Assembly: GCA_018398585.1 (NCBI GenBank)
Contig: JAGTTD010000008.1
Location: forward strand, 25,505,172-25,569,171
Direction: 5' to 3'
DNA: 64,000 nt
Origin: Simmondsia chinensis
Taxonomy: Eukaryota > Streptophyta > Magnoliopsida > Caryophyllales > Simmondsiaceae
Positions 57,505 through 64,000 of this stretch are shown piece by piece; position 1 is the first letter of the stretch; each line of letters opens with the position of its first letter. Below the pieces are notes generated by a model. That model did no database searches. It saw only the letters and a list, made by a program, of their open reading frames with translations, and was not told the origin of the DNA. The position numbers and the translations under genes are program-made.

Positions 57505-58610
57505 GGGCAAAAGTCCCATTTTGGTCATCAAAGTGATAAAAAATGGACAAGTTAGTCACCCAACTCAAAATTTGGAAGATTTAGTCACCTAACTCTTCAA
57601 AAATGTTCCATCTGGTCACTAAAGTCATTTAAAAGTGGACAAATTAACAGCCAACTCAAATTTTAGAAGATTGGGTCATTCAGCTCCTAATCAAAATCAT
57701 ATTTAGTCACCCAAGTGATTTAAAATGGCCAAATTGGTCACTGAAATCATATTTTGAAAGATTATATCACCTAACTTCTAATAAAAATTTAGTTAGTTAC
57801 CCAAGTACTTTAAAATAGACAAGTTGGTCACCCAAATCAAAATTTGGAACACTCTACTTTCGAACTTTAAAAAATCTATTTTGATCACTTACATGATTTT
57901 AAAATAATAAAATTCATTGCTCAAATATAAAAATATCAAATTTAATATAAAGTTGGGGGGGGAGGATTCGCAGAAGATGGTTTGGGAGGGAGGGGGCTAT
58001 TTAGTCAAAATGGGTTTTGGGGGAAATTTTGATTTTTTTCATTAATTTGGGGTTAATTTTAGTAAAACATTTAATTTAGACAAATATTTTAAATTTTTAG
58101 TTGTTCATAATTATAAGCATATTTAAATTATTAAATTTTTTTGTTCAAAATTTTTTTATATTTTATTTTATGATAAAATTAATTATTTATCTTTTAACTT
58201 TTATCCAATGTTAATGATCAAATAAGGACTAATCTGATTGCAAAATAAAAAATAAACGTCTAGTTTGAAAAAAATAATGGATAAGCTTCAATAAAATTAT
58301 AAAAGTAGAGACTATTGAAATAAATAATATGAAAAATATGATTAAATTTGTTATTTTTTATTTTTTATTTAAACAGTAAATTTAATCAGTTTTAAATCAT
58401 TCAGGTGACTAAATATAATTTTCATTAGGTGTTGGGTAACCAAATCTTCTAAAATTTGAGTTGGGTGACTAACTTTTCCAAATTTAAATGACTTTGGTGA
58501 CCAAATGGAACGTTTTTGAAGAGTTGGATGACTAAATCTTCCAAATTTTGAGTTGGGTGACTAACTTGTCCATTTGTGGTTACTTTGGTGACCAAAATGG
58601 GACTTTTGTC
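57505..58610. mobile_element. Mutator-type element with long TIRs and 10-bp duplications
   Basis: The left end GGGCAAAAGTCCCATTTTGG and the reversed right end GACAAAAGTCCCATTTTGG match on for about 130 bases (TCA(T/C)CAAAGT, then CACCCAACTCAAAATTTGGA). Flanks GATTGTCAGT (57495-57504) and GATTGTTAGT (58611-58620) match at 9 of 10. Further TAGTCACC-type copies line the inside, so each TIR is itself repetitive. The middle (57950-58330) is AT-rich without an ORF. The target is the DUF659 part of the hAT gene. Confidence 0.88.
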
Positions 58611-58620
58611 GATTGTTAGT

Positions 58621-59425
58621 GTGCTTATTCATCATATTAGAGTTAAGTTTGAGATGTGGTTCATTAGGATGAGCTGAACAAAAGCTCTGGCTACATGCCT
58701 AACTTGATATTTCCTGCAGAACCAAAGAAACGGTTAGAGGGGATTATTACTCCGGAGAGGAGATTGTAATGGAAAGAGCCTTGAATATGAAGGAGATAAC
58801 CCTAAATCTAAATTGAGTGGATTATATCATAATCGTCACCATCACCATCCTCCTTTTCATCTAGCCATCATCGCCTTCCACCCCCTCTCCTCACTTCCAT
58901 CATCATGGTCACCATCCTCCTCACCCTCCTCCTTTTTCTCTCCCCCTTTTCACTGTGACCCCCTTCTTTCCTTTTTATGGTGAAGCTTAATTTACCATTA
59001 AGCAAGATTTTGGGGGAGGTGTCCTTTGGGCACCTCTCGTCACGCTATGTGTCACATAAATGTGACACATGGCGTGATCCCATGTAATAAGTTTTTTTTT
59101 GTATTTTAGGATCTGATTTTTTAATTCAAGTCTAATTTATTATTATTTTAATTTATATAGTAATTACCTGCTCCTTATACTAAGCACCGAGCATGTAAAT
59201 AATGGGTGAGTAAGTACCAAGTGTGTAGCCCAAAGTAAGTATAACCTTTAATCCTTAGTTTTATTGTTATCTGATTTTGTATAATTGTACAATAATTACC
59301 TATATAACTTGCTTGCCTATCTATAGTAGCAAGATGCCCCTTATATTATAAATAATAGTGTCCAACTACTTCTCAAAGACATTTATGAGTAAGTACAGTA
59401 GTTAAAAAGTACAACTGATTATACA
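58621..59425. other. Stretch inside the hAT gene without recognised coding
   Basis: No hAT motif is found here. It holds a CACCATC/CCTCCT low-complexity patch (58835-58960), a MITE-like hairpin pair (59016-59076) and AT-rich DNA. It could be an intron or a further insertion. Confidence 0.45.
59016..59076. repeat. Two adjacent hairpins
   Basis: First, GAGGTGTCC-TTT-GGGCACCTC (59016-59036), 8 of 9 paired. Second, CACGCTATGTGTCACAT-AA-ATGTGACACATGGCGTG (59041-59076), 16 of 17 paired. They lie four bases apart. Confidence 0.8.
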
Positions 59426-59903
59426 AAAGTCATCCAATCATATATGTATACACATACAATTGTCACTGCATTAATGAGAAAAGCAATGAATGGTAGGGAG
59501 TTAAACACACCAAGTGCCACAAGGTTTGCTTCAAACTTTCTTGTGTTGCAATCATTGTTAGATGTTGAAAATGAGCTAAGGTTGTTCATTATATCTATTG
59601 AAAGGAGGGATTTATCTTATAGAAAGTCATGAGATGCCAAACTTGTGGCTAATCTTATACAAAGTTCAGATTTTTGGTCCAAAGGAAAAGAGGTCATACA
59701 AGTTATGGAACCTATAGTTCAAGTTCTTTGTTTGGTTGGTAGTGATGGTTCTATGGCAAAATATTTATATCAGGCAATGGAAATGGCCAGAGAAGCACTC
59801 AAAAAGAAATTTCATTAAAATGCTTCAAAGTATGGTCATATATTGACTTTGTTTGGGAAGAGAAGAAATGAAAACATTATACATGCAAATCATGCAGTGG
59901 TAG

Positions 59904-60442
59904 TGTTAAATTTCACCGGCCCACAGAGTTAGTATATACGAGATCCACATATAAGCCCAAGTGGGGTTCTATCATAAAAGCAATTGGCAATAAATGGAGT
60001 AATCCACTAGGCTTATATGTTCGTCTCTTCTTTTCTACAACTCCTATGTGGGATTGACATTTTTACTCACATGTGGAGTTTCTACTCTTAACACTCGCCA
60101 CTCATATGTGAGTCTATGACAATCACACTCCTCACCTTCTTCGATCCAATTGGATCCAACATACTAGAGAGGCTCTCAAACCACCAAACACAAATGCGTG
60201 TGACAAACAAGAGATTGAGATCATTGACCCACTTCGGTACAATGTTAACTTTCACCGGGGCTTTGGACAAGACCCATATAGTTGATATAAGATCCACATA
60301 TAAGCTCAAGTAGGGTTTCATCCTTAAACCAATTGGCAATAGGTGGAGTAACTCACTAGGCTTATATGTTGGTCTCTTCTTTTTTACAACTCCTATGTGG
60401 GATTGATATTTTTACTCACATGTGGAGTTCCTACTCTTAACA
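59904..60442 (-). mobile_element. TRIM element with two LTRs of about 190-200 bp
   Basis: LTRs at 59904-60093 and 60243-60442 both run from TGTTAA(A/C)TTTCACCGG to CTCTTAACA and share GATCCACATATAAGC and GTGGGATTGA(C/T)ATTTTTAC. The interior is only about 150 bp, with no ORF. Flanks GGTAG (59899-59903) and TGTAG (60443-60447) match at 4 of 5. It sits inside the hAT coding sequence. On the minus strand the interior ends in GTGGCGAG before an LTR, a possible purine tract, so minus is the likely orientation. A reversed relative is at 45515-45815. Confidence 0.82.
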
Positions 60443-60662
60443 TGTAGCTTTCTAAATCCTGCCTATGTGACTAGTTCTAATTTCAAAGAGACTTGAGAGA
60501 TGAAGCAAGGAGTGAGCTACTTATATGACGATGTGGTAGATCATGATGTAAAAAGAAGATTTTTGCAAGAAGTTCAACTTTATCATATGCAACTACCTAT
60601 TGTATTCACTGTATCTTCAATGAGTTTGATGAAAACAAGTCATCCACTTAAGTCTTTTTAAC

Positions 60663-60748
60663 TGTAGGTATTCTTTTAGGAGCAGTATGGGGTAATGATG
60701 CATGGGGATCATATTGGAATTGGGACCAAAAAGAAACTTTGGCATTTA
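60663..60748 (+). pseudogene. ccsA: Plastid ccsA fragment in the nucleus (NUPT)
   Basis: The sequence reads [28 protein letters not shown] in one frame. It matches the tryptophan-rich haem-handling motif of plastid CcsA ([12 protein letters not shown]), which serves c-type cytochrome assembly in the thylakoid. A few substitutions (for example P to Q in DPKET, W to L in ETW) mark it as unselected. Only about 86 bp are kept. It lies between the hAT blocks 'MSLMKTSHP' and 'GIWWDYNGD', in an insert of about 170 bp whose other parts I cannot assign. Mitochondrial ccm genes have a different WWD context, so plastid origin is favoured. Confidence 0.82.
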
Positions 60749-61165
60749 CACATTCATATAATATTTTAATTCTTGCTTAATTAGGTACTGTTTAATTATA
60801 CTTGTCCTTATATACTTTATCCTTTCATGAAGGCATTTGGTGGGATTACAATGGTGATGTTCTTTCTGTGCTTCAAAAGTGGGCAGTTCATATTTTGAGC
60901 CAACATTGTCGTTTTTCATCATGTGAACACAATTGGAGTGCATTTGAAGCTTTTCAACCAAAGAAGAGAAATAGGCTTACTCCCAATATGTTAGGGCTTC
61001 TTATTTATTATAGGATGAACATGATGATGATGGAGAATTTTAAAGGAAAACAACTATAAGACATGGAACCAATCGACTTGATTGTACTTAATGAATGGCC
61101 TGATTATGGAGAAGAAGTTGAACCTTGCACCTCAACACTTTTGGAGGAAAATAATAAAATTTGCC

Positions 61166-61685
61166 AGAAGACTTAAGCTTATTTAGTGCAGTAAGTAAGC
61201 ATGGTAGTATCGCCTCCTCCATTTGTGTGACTTACGAGGATGAATAATCCACTTGTAGACTTGATTAATTTTCAAGTTTGATATGTGGTTACGTATTTCG
61301 ATAAGTAAATTATTTGGACTATGGTAATTGAGTTGTAATGTTCTATTTCAGTTATAGTACTTGGTCTATTTTTGGATTACAAACTTTTGCTTTGGATTAA
61401 GCATAGTTATTTTTAGCTTGCACAAACTCTAATCATGCATAAGTAGAAATTGAATTATTTTAGTAAATACTGTGGGCTTGAATTTTGTAAAATTCTATCT
61501 GAATTTTTGGACGTTATATTTGAAAATGTTACCATTTTAAACACGAACATATAAATATACATTTTTTAAGAGTCAATGTATTATTGATCGAATTTTTAAT
61601 GAGAAAATACAAATAATACACATATGTATTATACTCTGATTTATTCCCGTATCATATTTAACTAACTATGAGTAATTCTACGGTA
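61166..61685. other. AT-rich spacer between the hAT gene and the copia element
   Basis: No gene or repeat recognised. The expected right terminus of the hAT element was not found here. Confidence 0.45.
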
Positions 61686-61699
61686 AGTAGTACGCTGAC

Positions 61700-62260
61700 G
61701 GCGGATACCATGAAGGATAACCTTTTGAATGAAAAAGCTAGAAGAAAGTATCTAAATCCATCAGCATAAATATGAAGTCAACGTTGCTTAAGAACGTGGC
61801 GAAATGAGAATAGAGACCCACAAAGCAACAACAAATCTAGGATGAGATCTAAGTCTAATTTAAAATCTAGAGGTGATATAAAATGCTTTTTAAGATAACA
61901 AGGTGGGCCACAAGAAATATGAGTATGGCAAGTTAAAGTGGGACTCAAAACATAAAGAAGATAAAGGCAAGGAGTAGTAGAAGAAAGAAGATCAAAACAC
62001 AATTGTAGTTGCAACCAATGACGAGCTTTATTTCATTAATGATTGTCTTAACGTTTCTTGTGAGTAGCGTAGTTTGGTAATCAATACGGGTTCCTCTTAC
62101 CATCTCACCTCACATGCTGATTACTTCTCATCCTATAGCAGTGGATATTTTGGTCCTGCCAAGATGGGAAATGATGGCTCATGTAAAATAGTGGCATTGA
62201 TGATATTTGTCTGGAGACGTACAATGATGTAGGTTGATATTAAAAAAAGTCAGACATATG
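61700..62260 (+). pseudogene. Copia gag end and protease
   Basis: MKDNLLNEKARRKY is followed by a basic stretch (NNKSRMRSKSNLKSRGDIKC) leading to a lost zinc knuckle. The protease reads VINTGSSYHLTSHADYF, then SYSSGYFGPAKMGNDGSCKI. The catalytic Asp of the family's DSGAS is replaced by Asn (about 62082). Stops are present at about 62066 and elsewhere. Confidence 0.78.
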
Positions 62261-62399
62261 CCTGTCATCCAACTCAATTTTATCGTAGTCGAGAAACTTG
62301 ATGATAATGTCTTCTCTAATAACTTTGGTGAAGGAAAATGAAAACTCATCAAAGGGTTCGTGATTGTGGCTTGATGAAAAAAAACCATAATGCCCTTTA

Positions 62400-63242
62400 A
62401 GTGATGCAAGCTAAATTGTGCAGAGGTGAGGTGAACTTTGCCAATGAATCTTCTGTGGATTTATGGCACAAGAGGCTTGGCCACATGAGTGAAAGGGCAT
62501 GCAGATGTTTGCAAGAAATCATATCTTTCCAAAGCTAAAAGGTATTCATCTCAATACTTGTGTTCATTGCATCTTTGGTAAATAACACAACGTTGCATTT
62601 CACAAAAACCCTCCATCAAGAAGGAAGAATATTTTAGATCTTGTTCACACTGAAGTGTGTTCCTTGAAAGGGAAGTTACATTGTGGTGCAATGTATTTTG
62701 TCTCACTGATCACTCTAGAAAGGTATGAGATTTTCTATTGAAAAGTAAAGATCAAGTACTAGAGTCATTCATGGAGTTTCATATCGAGGTGGAACAGGAA
62801 CTAGTAGACAACTCACATGTGTTAGAGGTTTACAATGGTGGTGAATACTGGGCCCTAGTAGAGGAATATTACAAAAGGCATAGAATCAGATTGGAGAAAA
62901 CTGTGCCAAAGAATCCTGAGCAAAATAGGATAGCGGAAAGTATGAATAGAACCATTGAACAAATAATCAGGTGTATGCTCTCTCATGCAAAATTGCCTAA
63001 CTTCTTTTGGATGGGAAGCTCTAAAGACTGCAGTAATCACTCCTAATGGTGATGTACCAATAGGGAAAGATGTATCTTTTAAGAACCTGAGAGTCTTTGG
63101 TTGCATGGCATTCATGCACATTCGCAAGGACGAGAAGTCCAAGCTTGATAGCAAGTCAAAGCAGTGTATATTCTTGGGTTATCCAGATAAGGAATTTAAG
63201 TACAAATTATGGGATCCAATTGCCAAGAAGTTACAAAGGTAG
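62400..63242 (+). pseudogene. Copia integrase
   Basis: ESSVDLWHKRLGHMSERACR (62448-62510) is the pre-integrase block, followed by a cysteine pair (CVHCIFGK). In the core, VLEVYNGGEYWALVEEYYKR replaces the usual 'RSDNGGEY', so the second catalytic Asp appears lost (Tyr at that place). PEQNRIAESMNRTIEQIIRC keeps the third acidic residue. A frame change near 63010 leads to LRVFGCMAFMHIRKDEKSKL and CIFLGYPDKEFKYKLWDP. Confidence 0.8.
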
Positions 63243-63549
63243 AGATTTATTTTCTTGAAGGAATAAACAATAAAAGGTATTGAGAAGTCATGACAACTGA
63301 AGCCTTCGAGCTGCAGGCCAGTTAATTTAGACCCACTTCCCTATACCATGTTGCACGATAATCATGATAGATGTCCTTGATGATACCGTTGATGTTGACG
63401 CCCCTACTAGTGATAATCATGTTAATGTTGAGCCACTAATGAACAGGAGTTAGCTAACGCCACTATCATAGCAGCAGTTGCAAAGATCCTCCAGAGTGCA
63501 CCAACCTTCCACTAGATACCCATCGAGTGGGTATGTGATGCTCACGATG

Positions 63550-64000
63550 GAGGAGAGCCACAATCATACCAAGAGGTCGTGACAGATGTATATATGGACA
63601 AGTGTTTATGAGATAAAATCCCTACATGAGAACAAAAAATTTGTGTTGGTTGAATTGCCTAAGGGTATGAGACCCTTGAAGAACAAATAGGTATATAAGG
63701 CAAAAGGCAACTCATAATATAGGTAGAAGGCATAGCTGGTTGCAAAAGGATTTGGTCATATCAAGGGTGTTGATTACGAGGAAATCTTCTCTCTAGTCAT
63801 GAAAATGTCTTCAATCTAAATTCTTACTGGTCTGGCAGTTAGTTAGATTTGGAGATCAAGCAACTTGACATAAAGACTAGTTTTATATACGGTGATTTAG
63901 AGGAGGAGATTCATATGGAACATCTTGAAGGGTTTCATGTAGAGGGAAAAGTAACACTTGGTAAAAGAAACCCTGTATGGATTAAAATAGGCTCCCCAAC
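63550..64000 (+). pseudogene. Copia reverse transcriptase, N-terminal part
   Basis: Pieces include LPKGMRPLKN-like sequence at 63655-63690 and LVAKGFGHIKGVDYEEIFS at 63735-63790. LEIKQLDIKTSFIYGDLEEE (63850-63905) carries the first catalytic Asp (D in LDIKT), followed by IHMEHLEGFHVEGK. Several stops are present. The YxDD motif would lie beyond the window. Confidence 0.72.

Larger units (their letters stand above)
56630..61165 (+). pseudogene. DUF659-type hAT transposase gene, broken by three insertions
   Basis: Domains run in family order. A BED zinc finger lies at 56675-56760 (FKCKYCHHVFSRGVTKLKFH). DUF659 is at about 57240-57490 (NFIAYSPRGSIFLQSLE, then IIDNASN and KYPTIYKTKCVANGCL). The hAT core is at 59440-59900 (RKAMNGRELNTPSATRFASN, LVANLIQSSDFWSKGKEVIQ, YLYQAMEMAREALKK). 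Then come FLQEVQLYHMQLPIVFTVSS (60567-60620) and the dimerisation domain at 60830-61060 (GIWWDYNGDVLSVLQKWAVH and CEHNWSAFEAFQPKKRNRL). Stops and frameshifts are frequent. A Mutator-type MITE (57505-58610), a TRIM (59904-60442) and a ccsA-containing insert (about 60656-60830) split it. It cannot be functional. Confidence 0.83.
61690..64000 (+). mobile_element. 5'-truncated Ty1/copia element running off the right edge
   Basis: It begins abruptly in late gag (MKDNLLNEKARRKY at 61710). No LTR lies to the left. Protease, integrase and reverse transcriptase follow in copia order up to the window end. It is of the same general group as the element at 3885-9062. Its 3' end and LTR lie outside the window. 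Confidence 0.78.

Noticed and set aside
54796..61165. One continuous autonomous hAT from the CGGTTAACCG-rich end to the dimerisation domain
   Set aside because: The left end is plausible, but no matching right end or 8-bp duplication was found, so the link is left open.

Overview
This is nuclear DNA from a flowering plant, most likely a eudicot. The evidence is the set of plant transposon lineages: an Athila-type Ty3/gypsy element primed by tRNA-Asp, Ty1/copia elements, a plant L1 LINE, CACTA, RICESLEEPER-like and DUF659-type hATs, Helitrons with the plant 3' hairpin and CTAG end, and Mutator-type MITEs. An F-box relic and a scrap of plastid ccsA agree with this. I see no intact host gene. 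It reads as a transposon-rich, probably heterochromatic, intergenic region, and I cannot name the species.

Layout. 1-3470: a decayed F-box gene (minus strand) and unassigned DNA. 3468-3787: a small hAT-like MITE. 3885-9062: a complete but dead Ty1/copia element on the minus strand with CTTAT target duplications. 9704-10092: a 5'-truncated LINE with a 12-bp duplication and an A-tail. 10174-16529: a second copia element on the plus strand, its gag split by an RTE-type LINE tail (10960-11671).

16540-45345 is one old L1 LINE on the minus strand, now in three pieces. An Athila element (17330-30070, duplication CCGAC) cuts it near the 3' end, and a 10-kb CACTA element (30549-40564) cuts its reverse transcriptase/zf-RVT junction. 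The Athila element carries a hAT (18961-21293). The CACTA element carries a MITE, the end of a second CACTA and pieces of an LTR element. The cross-cutting gives a relative order: L1 first, then Athila and CACTA, then hAT.

45346-54770: TRIM-like fragments, then a TIR element (46186-51562) split by a Helitron (46274-50584) and also holding a 5S-rRNA-like sequence joined to Au-SINE/RTE-like tail sequence. Next is a possible hAT (51645-54768) holding a MITE and a second Helitron. 54790-61190: a hAT end, then a degenerate DUF659-type hAT transposase gene broken by a Mutator-type MITE with 10-bp duplications, a TRIM, and an insert containing plastid ccsA. 61690-64000: a 5'-truncated copia element running off the right edge.

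No single coding system stands out as a new pathway. The most unusual objects are the 5S/Au-tail chimera, the ccsA insert inside a transposase, the three-part L1 with two insertions and a nested hAT, and a TRIM family seen twice. All boundaries and duplications were read by eye.
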